Source: Benincasa hispida
Taxonomy: Eukaryota > Streptophyta > Magnoliopsida > Cucurbitales > Cucurbitaceae
Assembly: GCF_009727055.1 (NCBI RefSeq)
Contig: NC_052350.1
Location: 27,534,263 to 27,598,262 of the forward strand
Direction of reading: 5' to 3'
DNA: 64,000 bases
Under the pieces are notes generated by a model. That model saw only the letters and a program-made list of their open reading frames with translations, was not told the origin of the DNA and searched no databases. Position numbers and translations under genes: made by a program. Positions 22,899 to 34,602 of this stretch are shown piece after piece. Positions within the stretch are counted from its first letter, which is position 1; each line of letters begins with the position of its first letter.

Positions 22899-24010
22899 CA
22901 CATGGTAGATAGTTAACATTTCATATCTAAAAATATCAACCTATGTGCACATAGTTCTCCCTTTCATGGGCTCAGAAGCTAGGCCCATCGACCCTCCGAT
23001 CATCCCATTCAAGGTTTTCTGTCCCATAGGCTCAGGATCTAGACTCCTAGGTCCCCTGACCATCCTATAAGGATTGATTTTGGGCTCAGGCTCTAGGTCC
23101 ACAGACCCCCTGATCATCCCAACATCGTACTCATCTCATAATATAAACTACAACATATCAATTCAAAATATGCTTAAAAGAGTAAAAGAAGTAACCACTC
23201 ACAGTGATCTGTTGAGATCTTTCTTCCCAGTTCACCTGGTTTCCCTTGTTCCTCTGTTGGACCCCATTTTAGGTTTAACTTTAAGCTTAGATTACTCACT
23301 CTTTCTGACCTTAACTCAAGACATTCCCTTCTTAAAAAATGTGTGAAAATGTCTTTACTATAATACCTTAAAGTTTCGCCTTGAAATAGGGTTTAGCGAA
23401 GGAACAAGGGAAACCGGGTGAACTAGGAAGAAAGATCTCAACAGATCACTGTGAGTAGTTACTTCTTTTACTCATTTAAGCATATTTTGAATTGATATGT
23501 TATAGTTTATATTATGAGATGAGTACGATGTTTGGATGGTCAGGGAGTCTGTGGACCTAGAGCTTGAACCCAAAATCAATTCTCACAGGATGGTCAGGGG
23601 ACAAGGATTCTAGTTCCTAAGCCTGTGGGACAGAAAACATTGAATGGGATGGTCAGAAGGCCGACAGGCCTAGCTTCTGAGCCCATGAAAGAGAGAACTA
23701 TGTGCACATAGGTTGATATTTTTAGATATGAAATGTTAACCATCTACCGTGTGTGTAGGTGGGTTTGTGAAAGCTTCATGGTATAGTGGAGGTTTGCGTT
23801 GGAACCTCGTGATAATGCTTGTAAAAGACTTGTATTTGTATTACCACTCACTGAGCTTTGTAAAGCTCACTAAGTAAAGCATGTAATATTTTTCCGCTGC
23901 TGTTGTAAGTAAGGTTATAAAAGGAAACTAGTATGTTAACCAAAGTAGCATTAGTTAATATCATGCCTCTCCTCGAGCTTAGGAGTGCGAGCTCGGGGTG
24001 AGGTGTGACA
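22077..24010. mobile_element. Fold-back element built from LTR 3' ends
   Basis: The left end TGTCACACCCCACC is the reverse complement of an L2-type LTR 3' end, and the right end GGTGAGGTGTGACA is the same end in forward orientation. The flanks CGCTA (22072-22076) and TGCTA (24011-24015) form an imperfect 5-bp target duplication, as integrase would leave. Inside are a partial unit (22077-22487), a left arm (22488-23253), a 146-bp loop (23254-23399) and a right arm (23400-24010) that is the reverse complement of the left arm apart from a missing piece of roughly 150 bp (counterpart of about 22625-22795). The arms carry the three GATGGTCAGG units of the L2 R/U5 region. Small frames here have no domain. 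Confidence 0.8.
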
Positions 24011-24234
24011 TGCTACACGATGAGCGTAGACGCTAAATGATGCATATGGTGCGGGCATTGAGCGATAGACTACACGATGACATTACACGATGAGCGTGAG
24101 TGCTACACGATAGGCAGAGTGCTAGACGATGGGCATTGCATGATAGACGTAAATGCTGCGCGATGGCGCTACACGATAAACGGACACGTTAGACGATCGC
24201 CATGATGTATTAGACGATAAGGTGTCAACGCTAT
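24011..24234 (+). mobile_element. 3' LTR of L2 element, right part, truncated
   Basis: Continues the CTANACGAT array as CTACACGATGAGCGTAGACG and corresponds to about 18815-19020 of the first LTR. Homology ends in AACGCTAT at about 24234, where unrelated AT-rich sequence starts. Confidence 0.75.
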
Positions 24235-25469
24235 ATTACAAATGATAGTTTCAAAAATGTTTTAAAATTTTTTTAATTAAACATGATTATATTAATTACT
24301 AAAATTGAATAAATTAACGAATAAATTGATTAGAATAGTGATAATTGACCATAATTTGTATATTGATAATTTATATTATATTAATAAAAAAATGATTAGT
24401 TAATTTGTATATTGATAATTTATACTAAAATAATTAAAAATGATTAGATAATTTGTATATTGATAATTTATACTAAAATAATTAAAAATGATTAAATAAT
24501 ATAAAAATCATATTGAAGAGTATAAACAATTACTATATCAAAGATATGATTCAATTTAGATTATTAATAATAATTAATATGATTTTAACGATTGGATAAC
24601 TTCCATTAAAAAAAAGCCATATTGTTTATTTGAATTTATAAAATCAAAATATCGAAGGTCAATTTGGGTATTACAGTTACGGGAAGAATCAAAAGCATCT
24701 AACATTTAAAAATTAATAAACAGTCTATTACACCAAAATTGATAACACAAAAAAATGTCAAACAGTGAAAAATTAATAAACAGTCAATAACACCAAAAAA
24801 TGTTAAACAGTTCGTGTACACAATGAGGCACATCAAAAAACATACCACTGAAATCTTAATGAGGCACACAAAAAAAATACAACTAAAATGGAATATAGGG
24901 GAATACAAAAATAAAATAAAATAAAAATAACACATTAACCGCAAACTAATTGAATGTTCCTTGAATGTTCCATATTAGTTTGGACTGCATAACAAAAAAG
25001 AGAAGTTAGAAAAAAATCTACAAATACTTAAAATGTAGGAAGATAATTAGTTGGAATAGAGAAGTACCTATATAACTTTTATGAAGTAGTATTTGGATAG
25101 AGAGTCCACGGGTTGCTGGATCAAAACACAATGAGATACCCTACCACCTACCAAAGAATCAAAAGTTAGGAAGTTAAAAATATGAAAATAACATAACCAA
25201 AGAATAGAAAGTAGATAAGGAGAACCAAATTAAATAACTCATCAGATTGACAAACTAAATCTTAGACAACTCAGAATTAAATTCACATCATGTAAATGAA
25301 CTCAAATCTAATAAGTTGGTAGAGTCATTAATAAAGTATGGGTAGTAGAAATATGCTAAAAAAATAATAATAAATGATGGTGGACAGTTTAATAAATGAA
25401 GTAATTAATGATGCATAATATTGAAAACGTGCAAAAAAAATAATAACTAGGACTAACACAATTCAGGGA

Positions 25470-26035
25470 ATAAGGATTAAAACAACAAGATACAGAACTG
25501 AGAATTAGTAGGTAAATTAAACATAGCTAGAAAATCAAATACACAGAACAACAGAGAATGAAGGCATGGAAATGAAATTTTGAAGGGAAGGATAGAGAAG
25601 AAGACACAATTCAGGGCATTAAGAACAACAAGATATAAAACAGAGAATTAATAGGTAAATTAAACATGGCTGGAAAATTAAATACACAGAACAACAGAGA
25701 ATGAAGGCATGAAAATGAAAATTTGAAGGGAAAGACAAAGAAGACACGAAAAGGGCATTAGGATTAGAACAACAAGATACAAAACAACGAATTAGTAGGT
25801 AAATTAAACATGGCTAGAAAATCAAATACAACAGAGAATGAAGGCATGAAAATGAAAATTTGAAGGGAAAGACAGAGAAGAAGACATAATAAGGGCATTA
25901 GGATTAGAACAACAAGATATAGAACAGAGAATTAGTAGGTAAATTAAACATGGCTGGAAAATCAAATACAAAGAACAACAGAGAATGAAAGCATGAAAAT
26001 GAAAATTTAAAGGGAAAGACATAGAAGAGGACACA
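25470..26035. repeat. Tandem repeat, 140-145-bp unit, four copies
   Basis: Units share TTAGTAGGTAAATTAAACAT, ACAACAGAGAATGAAGGCAT and GAAAATTTGAAGGGAAAGAC, with copy starts about 143, 144 and 140 bp apart (25511, 25654, 25798, 25938). Confidence 0.8.
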
Positions 26036-26084
26036 ATATTAAAAATGAAACAAATCACATAATAAAGAATATACATAACAAAGG

Positions 26085-26400
26085 ATCAAGGATGAAATAC
26101 ACAGAACATGAAATACATGAAATACATAGAACATGTTTAGAACATGAAATACATGAAATACACATAATATGTTTAGAAAATGAAATGTAGAGACATGAAA
26201 TACATAAAACATGTTTAGAAAAATTAATCATGCCATGAAAATCAAATAAACAGAATATGGTTAGAAAATGAAATACACAAAACATGAAATACACAAAATA
26301 TGTTTAAAACATGAAATACATGAAATACACAGAACATGAAATACATAGAACATGTTTAGAAAAATTAATCATGGCATGAAAATCAAATACACAGAACATA
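26085..26400. repeat. ACATGAAATACA-type short tandem repeat
   Basis: Interspersed units ACATGAAATACA, CATAGAACATGTTTAGAA and AAATTAATCATG(C/G)CATGAAAA recur irregularly. The related frame on the minus strand translates the repeat and is not a gene. Confidence 0.75.
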
Positions 26401-26699
26401 GGATCGAAGCATGAAATCGAAAATTTCAGGAGAAACAAAACAGAGACTCATCATTGGCTGATCTAGGATTTAGAAAACGAACCTGAACTGGACAATGTTC
26501 TCCCCCACTAATCTACAATTCCTTCAACCAGTCCCTACCATGCATTGAACGATCGACCTAAGCAACATCGAGGACCAAAAACAAGTTGTACAACGGGTTA
26601 CGGGTGAACGGAGGACCGTTAAATCACCAAGGACATGGTTGAGGCCGAGATTGAAGCGGTAAAGGAAAAAGGGAAAACATTAGATCTGTGAGAAAACAA

Positions 26700-27200
26700 C
26701 AGATTTATGAAGAAAACAATGAAAGCGGGTTGAGGACGAGATTAAGGAAAAGATTGAAGCGGTTGGGGTTTTAGACGATGGTTGAAAGAGACGTGAGAGG
26801 GAAAGGAGAGAAGGAAATCTGAGGGAAATGGAGGAGGGAAAGGGCAGATTTGAGATCGGAAGGATGATTTCTGAGAGGGATTTGCATGTGCAAAAGGGGA
26901 GACAAACAGATCTGTGAAATATGAAAGTGGAAAGATAAAACGTTGACATACGAAAGTAGGTTGACGATGATATTGAAGAGAAAATTGAAACGGCTAGGGT
27001 TTCAGACAATGGTTGAGAGAGAAGGGAAATGGGAGAAGGATATTTGTGGGAAATGGAGGAGGGATTCACCTGAGGAGGGAAATGTGAGAGGGAAAGGATA
27101 GATGAACAGAGGAGAGGGAGACATCCGAGAAAGGGATTCATTCGTCTGACGTGTGAGTGAGGAAAAGAGAGGGAGAGGCAGACATCTGAGAAGGGAGAGG
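26700..27200. repeat. Purine-rich duplication, about 235-bp period
   Basis: A GGGTTGAGGACGAGATTAAG...GGGAAATGGAGGAGGG block at about 26727-26840 recurs in altered form at about 26958-27064. Both are followed by GA-rich sequence. Confidence 0.6.
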
Positions 27201-27994
27201 GAGAGATGTCTGAATGAGGGAAAGAGGACATATGAAAACCACTCCAAATTCCCATTACTATTTGCAAACCAATTGGGCTAGATTTTTAAAATTGGTGATA
27301 TATAAAAATGGGTTGTCACACCCCCTCCCAGATTACCCTTTTATTCTGGAAGAGGATATGATCGTGGTAGCTACTAGCCCTACTGCCAGCACTTACCACC
27401 CAAGCCTTTTAATCTACATACCAACCTATTCATCTTATTAGTAATATACGTAAACAGCTAACCTCCCTTAAGTTCTTACAAAGATTACATAATTATAAGC
27501 ATACAACCAAGACATTACTTTTATAGAAAAATATTCACAAGTGGCCCAAACATTCTTACAGAAACCCTAATCCCTCACAAAGCATGTGTACATAAATAGA
27601 TTATCAAACTATGTCTTTTAATAAGCCGAGTCTTTCGGTGGTAAGTAGCAGCAGGATCACCCTTGAGGAAACTGACCGTTACCTAAAAAGGGAAAACACA
27701 GAAATTCTGTGAGCTAAAAGCTCAGTGAGAGACTACAGAATCGTAAAACAACAAGCGTAGCATCACTATAAACATGTAATTATACCAATGAGTAAACTCA
27801 AGCAATTGTCTCTATATGTAGCTGTAAACCATTCTCAAACATCATTAAACATTATTATTCCCTAGTTGAGAACGAGCCTAAACGCTCTAGCTTCAATATT
27901 TTTATTACAGACCAAGAAACCCATACTTCGATCTCTCATTCATAACTGCCTACGTGCACGTGGCCACACTAAGTACTATCATATTTTAGGTACT

Positions 27995-28195
27995 TCTGCT
28001 CAGATACCTTCTTAAATTTGTCCTTCAGTATCGAACTACTATGATACCTTCTTATATGTCCTTCGGTATCAAATTGGCCAGATACCTTCTCAAATGTCCT
28101 TCGATATCAAATTGGCCAGGTACCTTCTCAAATGTCCTTCGGTACCTAATTGGTTAGATACCTTCTCAACATCCTTTGGTATCAAATGTGTATTT
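27995..28195. repeat. 37-bp tandem repeat in chromovirus LTR
   Basis: Five units of ATACCTTCTCAAATGTCCTT followed by CGGTATCAAATTGGCCAG. The 5' LTR repeats it at about 35288-35475 and the second chromovirus copy at 61625-62085. Confidence 0.85.
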
Positions 28196-28660
28196 TGTAA
28201 CATCAAATTAAGTTCCATTGCCTAGTATTTACACAAGAGTTGTTCCATTTCCACTCACTTACACAAGAACTCATTCTCTCATAGCCTTCCTCTAGGAAGC
28301 ATATATCAAAATCAGAAACATAGCTTTTGTAATGGTTACACAACATACCTTGGCCTGTGTTACACATATACAAGCCAAAAAACATGCATTAAGTTATTCT
28401 CCAACCATTTGTTACTTGAGGAAGTATAAATACTTCATTAATGTCACTGTGCTTTACTTGATCATATATGCATGAGTATTAGAAACCTTAAGTTTACTGA
28501 ATCACTCATCGTTCGTCAGGCTCTTATCGGTTTATACGCATCCCCTAACTCTTCTTGGCCTGTAAAGATATAATTCCCGATTAAACTACTTAGAATTCCT
28601 AGTAAAATATCTCAAATAATTCATTTATTAAAGGAACTTCCATCAATACAGACAGCTTTA

Positions 28661-28830
28661 CTGGCGAGATCCCCCTAAGCAAGGTCAGCGAGATCCCCCT
28701 GAGCGATGCTAACGAGATCCTCTAGAGCGATGCTAGCGAGATCCTCTAGAGCGATGCTAGTGAGATCCTCTAGAGTGATACCAGCGAGATCCTTTAGAGC
28801 AATTCCAGTGAGATCCTCTAGAGCAAGATC
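28661..28830. repeat. 24-bp GAGATCCTCTAGAGCGATGC tandem repeat in LTR
   Basis: About six units of GCGAGATCCTCTAGAGCGAT plus GCTA. The array is shorter in the 5' LTR (35948-36035), which accounts for part of the LTR length difference. Confidence 0.8.
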
Positions 28831-29597
28831 AAACGTTTCCTGTGAAATTTTTAGCGATATTCACCTCAATTCCTTATGAAATTTCCCTCTAGAGCGAGAT
28901 CCTCCTTACAAAATCAAAGAGATTTCCTTTATAAACAAGATGATTATGCCCAAATCTTGCTATACTTCTCCACGATGAACTGCTTGCTTGTTCCTTACAA
29001 GCAGTTGTTTGCTTATACGCCAATTCCCTATTATAACTTCAAAAATTCATAACTCAAAATCTAGAGCTCTTTTCAAGAAACTTCCTTCCATAAATTGTTT
29101 AGATTTGAGTTAAATTCCTTACCTTAAAATTTCAGCCCAGAATTCCTTATAGTTTGGCTTGGAACTTCCAAACATCACCTCAGGCCCTGATTAATCCATG
29201 GTTCTGCCTCTTCTGCAAATTCTCCACTTTTGTTCTTCTCCTCTTGCAATCTTTCTCCAGCAGGACAACTTTGAAAACTAGATTCTCCTAGCTTTCAAAT
29301 GACACCAAATTCACTAAATTTTCTTTTGTCAATTTCCAAAACCATGCTTTTGAAGTTTCATTTCCCTTTTTAATCCTTCAGTCGCTTCCTAAGTTCAAAG
29401 AATAAATTACCACGTCACTCCACACCTAGTGCCTCCAGCCAGACTAATGATTGAGTTTTTTCATTTGATATATTTTCCTTTCCTTCCTTCATAATCCCTA
29501 TAAACAACATGAATTTCTATTTAATAAATATGTAATATAACATTCCTTTGGCTAAACGTGCTTATCTAGGGAACCCAAGTTCGGGGTTTACAATCAT

Positions 29598-29612
29598 CTC
29601 CCCCTTAAAGGA
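29598..29612 (-). promoter_or_regulatory. Polypurine tract of the chromovirus
   Basis: Minus-strand CCTTTAAGGGGGAG ends five bases before the LTR start TGTAAACC. The upstream GAGGACAAAATTT is the usual chromovirus neighbour. Confidence 0.8.
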
Positions 29613-31464
29613 AATTTTGTCCTCAAAATTTTACCTGATATGCCATTTGAAAAGTTGAGGGTATCTTCTTCATTTGTTCTTCAAGTTCCCAGGTTGCTTC
29701 CTCGATCCCATGATTACGCCATAACACTTTCACCATAGGAATTATCTTATTTCTGAGTACCTGATCTTTCCTGTCCAAAATCTCGATGGCCTCTTTCTTG
29801 TAAGATAAATCTTCTTTGATCTATATCGGTTGTGTTGCTAGTATGTGCATAGGATCAGGCATCTATTTCCTTAGCATCGACACATGAAATACGTCGTGTA
29901 TACGAGCTAGCTCCATTGGCAACTGCAGCCTATAAGCTGCTGGACCAACCCGTTCCACAAGTTCATATCTGTCTCTTATACACATCTAGATGTGTATAAG
30001 AGACAGGAACTGTACTGGTTGTGTTGCTAGTATGTGCATAGGATCAGGCATCTATTTCCTTAGCATCGACACATGAAATACGTCGTGTATACGAGCTAGC
30101 TCCATTGGCAACTGCAACCTATAAGCTGCTGGACCAACTCGTTCCACAATTTCATATGGTCCGATGTATCGTGGACTTAACTTCCCTTTTCTCCCAAACC
30201 AGAGAATTCCTTTCCATGGGGATAGTCGGAGAAATACCCGTTCTCCGACTTCAAATTCTAGTTCTCTTCTTCGTTTATTGGCGTAGCTCTTCTGTCCATC
30301 GCGAGCCGCCTTAAGATTATCCCTGATAAGTTTCACATTCTCTGTTGTTAGTTGAACTAATTATGGGCCCAGTAATTTCCGTTCTTCGACTTCGTTCCAA
30401 CATACTAGAGTCCTGCAAGGTCGGTCGTACAATGCTTCATAGGGATCCATTTCGATACTAGAATGGTTGCTATTGTTGTAGATAAATTCAATCAACGATA
30501 ATTATGTATCCCAACTTCCTTTGAATTTTACTACACAGGCTCTTAACATATCTTCCAGTGTCTGTATAGTTCTTTCCGACTATCCATCTGTTTGCGAATG
30601 AAAAGTCGTACCGAAATGCAATTTAGTGCCCATAGCCTTCTGTAAACTAGGCCAAAATTTTGAAGTGAACCTCGAGTCCCGATCCGACACTATCGACACT
30701 GGGGCTCCATATTGACTGATTATCCTATCCATATAAATCTTAGCTACACGATCTAGTGTAAAAGTAACTTTTACTTGTATGAACTTGGCCGTTTTAGTTA
30801 GTCTATCGACTATTACCTAAATGCCATCAAATCCTGAGGGTGTCTTAGGCAAACCAAAAAGAAAGTCCATTGTCACATGTTCCCACTTCCACTCAGGCAG
30901 TGGAAGTGGATTGAGTAATCCTGTTGGTCTTTGTCTTTCAGGTTTTACTTGTTGACAGACTATGCATCGGTCCACATGTTCTGCTATGTCTCTCTTCATC
31001 CCAGGCCACCAGTAAGATTTCTTCAAAGTTCTATACATCTTGGTGCTACTTGGATGCATGGCATAAGCGGAACTATATGCTTCCTCTAAAATGGCTTGTT
31101 TAAGCTGTAGCTTATTAGGCACACACATTCTCCCCTCCTTTTCTAGCACACTATCTGCTCCCAGTTGAAAGTCAACACTGATGCCCTTACTCACATCATC
31201 AGCAATCTTCTGCAAATCAGGGTCTTCCAACTGATCCCGTTTAAGGTTTTCTGCTAAGGTCGGCCTTATCTGAAAAGTAGGTATCATTCCTTCTGATGGT
31301 TCCACTGATAAGGTGGTTCTGGAATTCCTGAACTCCTGCAATAGAATTCCTCTTATTGAACCAATAATGGCCTTGGGTCTCGAGGATTTCTTACTCAATG
31401 CATCTGCCACAACATTAGCCTTACTGGGGTGGTATTCGATGGAACAGTCGTAATCTTTAATCAA
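29613..31464 (-). pseudogene. Chromovirus integrase with C-terminal chromodomain, broken
   Basis: 31464-30817 (215 codons) starts in the RNase H tail (IKDYDCSIEYHPSKANVVAD) and includes the H2C2 zinc-binding block (HPSSTKMYRTLKKSYWWPGM, then CIVCQQVK) and the first catalytic Asp in VTMDFLFGLPKTPSG. A stop after FDGI is followed, in broken frame, by the second Asp block (IVSDRDSRFTSKFWPSLQKA) and the SERTIQTLEDMLRACV block with the catalytic Glu. 30336-30052 holds the GERVFLRLSPWKG and KLSPRYIGPYEIVERVGPAA blocks typical of the integrase C-terminus. Further downstream (about 29900-29640) a chromodomain reads EAIEILDRKDQVLRNKIIPM then VKVLWRNHGIEEATWE. Chromodomains steer such integrases to heterochromatin. 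The adapter join at 29969-30006 interrupts this gene and repeats its neighbourhood. Confidence 0.88.
29969..30006. other. Nextera mate-pair junction adapter (assembly artefact)
   Basis: A 38-bp perfect palindrome, CTGTCTCTTATACACATCT followed directly by its reverse complement, the two back-to-back Tn5 mosaic ends of the mate-pair junction. The sequence from GTGTTGCTAGTATGTGCATA to CGTTCCACAA(G/T)TTCATAT occurs on both sides (about 29832-29968 and 30021-30158), with a few differences. This marks a chimeric join rather than a natural insertion. Confidence 0.95.
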
Positions 31465-31479
31465 TTCAATCCATCTTCA

Positions 31480-32980
31480 TTGTCTTAGATTCAACTCCTT
31501 TTGATCAAAGATATATTTTAAGCTTTTGTGATTTGTAAATATCTTGCAGCGCTCTCCAAATAAGTAATGTCTCCACAACTTCAGAGCTAAAACAACTGTT
31601 GCTAATTCCAGATCATGCGTGGGATAAATGCCTCGTGTTTCTTAAGTTGACGAGAGGCATATGCAATCACCTTCCCATCCTGCATCAACACACATCCCAA
31701 TCCTTGTCGGGATGCATCGCAATAAATCTCAAGTTCCTTACCTAGAATAGGCAAGGTAAACACTGGTGCTGATACTAGTTTTTGTATCAGCTCCTGGAAA
31801 CTATGTTCACACTCCAATGACCATTCAAATCTCATGCCTTTCTTGGTCAGGTTCGTCAATGGAAGGGCTATCTAAGAGAAACCCTCCACAAACTTTCATT
31901 AATAACCTGCCAACCCTAGGAAACTGCATACTTCTGAAACGGTTGTGGGTCGTTCCCAATTAACTATTGCTTTCGTCTTCTGGGTATCTACACTAATGCC
32001 CTCTACTGAAACAACATGCCTAAGAAATACTACCCAATCTAACCAAAAATCGCATTTAGTGAATTTAGCATACAACTGCCTATCTTGCAACGTCTGCAAT
32101 ACTATCCTCAGGTGGGTAATATGATCCTCCCTACTACCAGAATACACCAGTATATCATCAATGAATACTATCACGAACTGGTCCAAGTAGGGATGAAATA
32201 TCCTGTTCATGAGATCTATGAATACCGCAAGGGCATCTTTCAACCGAAAGGCATTACCCAAAATTCATAATGTCCATATCTCGTTCTAAATGCGGTTTTA
32301 GGGATATCGGCTTCTCTCACTTTCAGTTGATGATAACCCGATCTCATGTCTATCTTCGAAAATATCGTGGCTCCTCTAAGCTGATCAAACAAATCATCAA
32401 CGCATGGTAACAGATATTTATTCTTAATCATTACCTTATTCAGCTGCCTTTAGTCGATACACAATCTAAGTGTACCGTATTTCTTCCTCACAAACCATAC
32501 CAGAGCTCCCCAAGGCAATACACTAGGTCGAATGTATCCCTTGTCAATTAACTCTTGCAACTGAACCTTTAATTCTTTCAACTTACTCAGCACCATTCTA
32601 TATGGTGCCTGCGATATGGGAGTTGTTCCTGGAACTAAATCAATAGTAAACTCCATCTCCCTGTCAGGTGGTAATCCCGATAGTTCTTTAGGAAATACAT
32701 CCTGAAATTCATTTACCATTGGGACATCTTCTGGGTTCAACTCTTTCCCTTGAGTAACCATCATATGAGCTAGATAGGCTTTACATCCCTTGCTCAATAG
32801 CTTCCGAGCTTTCACTGTCGATATCAAATTCCCCGCAACCAATCGTTTGCTTCCTATCAACATTGCATCTTGGCCATTTGATTTTCCGAGCACTACCCCC
32901 TTCTTGTAACAGTCTACTGAAGCATGATACTTACTTAGAAAATCCATCCCCATGATAGCATCAAACTCCAACAGTTCTAA
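31480..32980 (-). pseudogene. Chromovirus reverse transcriptase and RNase H, broken
   Basis: 32971-32450 begins with the end of protease (FDAIMGMDFLSKYHASVD) and goes into the RT N-terminus (FPKELSGLPPDREMEFTIDL, VRKKYGTLRLCID). 32431-32240 holds the first catalytic block [14 protein letters not shown]. 32261-31899 holds [13 protein letters not shown], the catalytic Asp pair of the F/YxDD motif, and later FLGLAGY. 31859-31602 holds the RNase H start ([33 protein letters not shown]), and in broken frame about 31600-31480 gives the ...[20 protein letters not shown] block. Premature stops and frame changes split it into at least four pieces. Key Asp residues survive in the pieces. Confidence 0.88.
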
Positions 32981-33240
32981 AGGAAGTCAATCAGCATAGA
33001 AGTTTTAACCATTATTTAGTATCTCACAATGATTATAGCATCTATCTATTACTATCACATCTCCCAATGGGGTAGAGATAAATAACTCTTCAGGCATAGG
33101 TTTAACCAACCTATCTATACTAAGTGCATACATGCTAGATATAAATGAATGTGTGGCACCAGGATCAAATAAAACATAAGCAGACTGCCCACATACCATA
33201 ACATTACCAGTCACAACATCTGGAGACTCCACTACCTCCT
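32900..33240 (-). pseudogene. Chromovirus aspartic protease, broken
   Basis: 33232-33005 (75 codons) contains VLFDPGATHSFISSMYA, matching the retropepsin-like active site where DSG or DTG is normal; here the middle residue is Pro, while Asp and Gly are kept. The second block FDAIMGMDFL lies in the next frame at 32971. The frame break between these pieces and the altered triplet make an active protease unlikely. Confidence 0.8.
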
Positions 33241-33282
33241 AGTGTGTCATGACATACACTCGCCTTTGCTACTAGGGTCGAC

Positions 33283-34499
33283 CTACGACATTCTTCTGCT
33301 TAGCACCACATGACCCTTCGCCCCGATTTCGGCACTCTTTAGTTGGTTAACTGTCTGGGAGGTCGGCTGTTGTGTTGTTGGAACATCCCTGTTCATCTGG
33401 GGACAGTCCCTCTTGAAATGCCCTGTTTGTCCGCATTGGAAACATGCACCTTTGCCAATATAGCATGCCCCAAAATTCCTCTTGCCACAACTAGGGCATG
33501 TCGTACTTTTGTTTGTGTTGGCTACCGACTCACCAGCTCGTGGCATCTCTGATCGGCTAACTGCACCGGTCGAGGGTCTCGTTTTCCTTTTCTTGGATCC
33601 TTGCCAACTGGTTCCCCTGAAATGGCTTCTACTAGTCTGGGTTGCCACTGAAGATTAGAAACCCATGTCTCTAGGCCCTACTACGGCCTCACTGCCTCTT
33701 GGCAACTGCTCAACATCTGCCAAACTCAATTCGACTCGTATTGCTATTTCTACTAACTGGTTAAAATCTAGACAATCAGCCGTAGATGTCACCAGAGTTC
33801 TGATTTCCTTCCTCAAACCTTGCTCAAATTTCCTACATCTATCTCTTTCCTCAGCAATAATCGGCAAGGAATACTGTGATAACTCTGTAAATTTCTGCTC
33901 ATATTCTGCCACCAACATCGTTCCCTGTGTTAATCTGAGGAACTCATCCCTTTTTGCATCCCAAAACGAGCTGAGGTAATACTTATCTTCAAAGGCCTTC
34001 CTGAACTCAGGCCATAACATCACATCTGTACTGGCTCGTCTGGCGGATATCACTTTCCACCATTTCTCTGCTCCTCTCTATAGTAAAAAGATGGCTAATC
34101 CCACTTTCTTGTCCTCTGGACAACTCATAACAATGAAACATTTTTCAACTACATCCAGCCACAACTCAACTTCAGCTGGATCTATTGTACCTTCAAATGT
34201 CACAGCCCCTAGGGCTTTAACCTTTCAATACCATATTTCTTTTATGGGTTGGCTCGTGTAGAGCCAACACTAGCTGCTAACCTCTGCAGTATCCTGTCAA
34301 ACACTGCAACTTCTAGCTGTGAATCTGCCCTTGCTTGGGGAGTACTAGACTCTCCCTCAGACATCGTCTCCTGACCCACTGGATCATTCACCTTCTTTTT
34401 GCCACCCGATGGGTTCTCCTAAACCTCTGGGCCCCTATTGGTAGGGTTAGTACTCCTGCCACTTGTCTGCTTACTCGGTCGGCTACATTGCCTTGGCAT
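33283..34499 (-). pseudogene. Chromovirus gag, broken
   Basis: A start codon at 34499-34497 begins MPRQCSRPSKQTSGRSTNP about 90 bp after the PBS, the best candidate start. The gag core follows with PAEVELWLDVVEKCFIVMSC, then a stop near 34080 before RGAEKWWKV, and the open piece 34053-33655 with FRKAFEDKYYLSSFWDAKRD and LRLTQGTMLVAEYEQKFTEL. 33648-33283 carries the CCHC zinc knuckle CFQCGQTGHFKRDCP. At least two in-frame stops and one frame change are present. Gag would assemble the particle and bind RNA. Confidence 0.85.
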
Positions 34500-34588
34500 T
34501 TTACCTAATACAATGTACACATGTTAGGACTCACACTTAGAGACTTAGACTTATGCATAAACTTCCCTCTCATTCCTAAAACCTTATA

Positions 34589-34600
34589 CTCTGATACCAA
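34589..34600 (-). promoter_or_regulatory. Chromovirus primer-binding site (initiator tRNA-Met)
   Basis: Minus-strand TTGGTATCAGAG lies two bases after the 5' LTR end, complementary to the initiator tRNA-Met 3' end. Confidence 0.85.
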
Positions 34601-34602
34601 CT

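Larger units (their letters stand above)
18220..24234 (+). mobile_element. Non-autonomous LTR element, family L2, with truncated 3' LTR
   Basis: A 2716-bp LTR (18220-20935), a 547-bp internal segment (20936-21482) with PBS and PPT, and a second LTR beginning at 21483 make one element. The internal segment has no gag or pol; the frame 21060-21251 (63 codons) has no recognisable domain. The second LTR is split by a fold-back insertion (22077-24010) and ends early at about 24234, so the right target duplication cannot be read. The left flank is AGGAA inside Tat coding sequence. Such long LTRs around a tiny non-coding middle mean the element depends on proteins in trans. Confidence 0.8.
24235..27313. 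other. No gene; AT-rich and purine-rich tandem repeats
   Basis: 24235-24700 is very AT-rich with a short direct repeat (ATTTGTATATTGATAATTTA three times at about 24354-24470). The part after 24700 holds the arrays listed separately. Minus-strand frames such as 24699-24944 and 26680-27267 are open because they read purine-rich repeat DNA in antisense; they are Ser/Phe/Cys-rich, internally repetitive and lack a domain. Confidence 0.65.
27314..29592 (-). mobile_element. 3' LTR of the chromovirus
   Basis: 2279 bp, against 2076 bp in the 5' LTR. The difference is mostly a longer GAGATCC-type array and adjoining sequence at 28680-28930. It contains a 37-bp repeat array (27995-28195) and the 24-bp array (28661-28830). 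No gene lies within; frame 28203-28385 has no domain. Confidence 0.9.

Noticed and set aside
26680..27267. 195-codon minus-strand frame
   Set aside because: It reads a duplicated purine-rich repeat in antisense, is Ser/Pro/Phe-rich and internally repetitive, and overlaps another open frame.
29969..30006. Perfect 38-bp palindrome as a natural terminator, operator or Tn5 insertion
   Set aside because: It is exactly two back-to-back mosaic ends, occurs six times identically with duplicated flanks and no transposon body, so a library adapter explains it.
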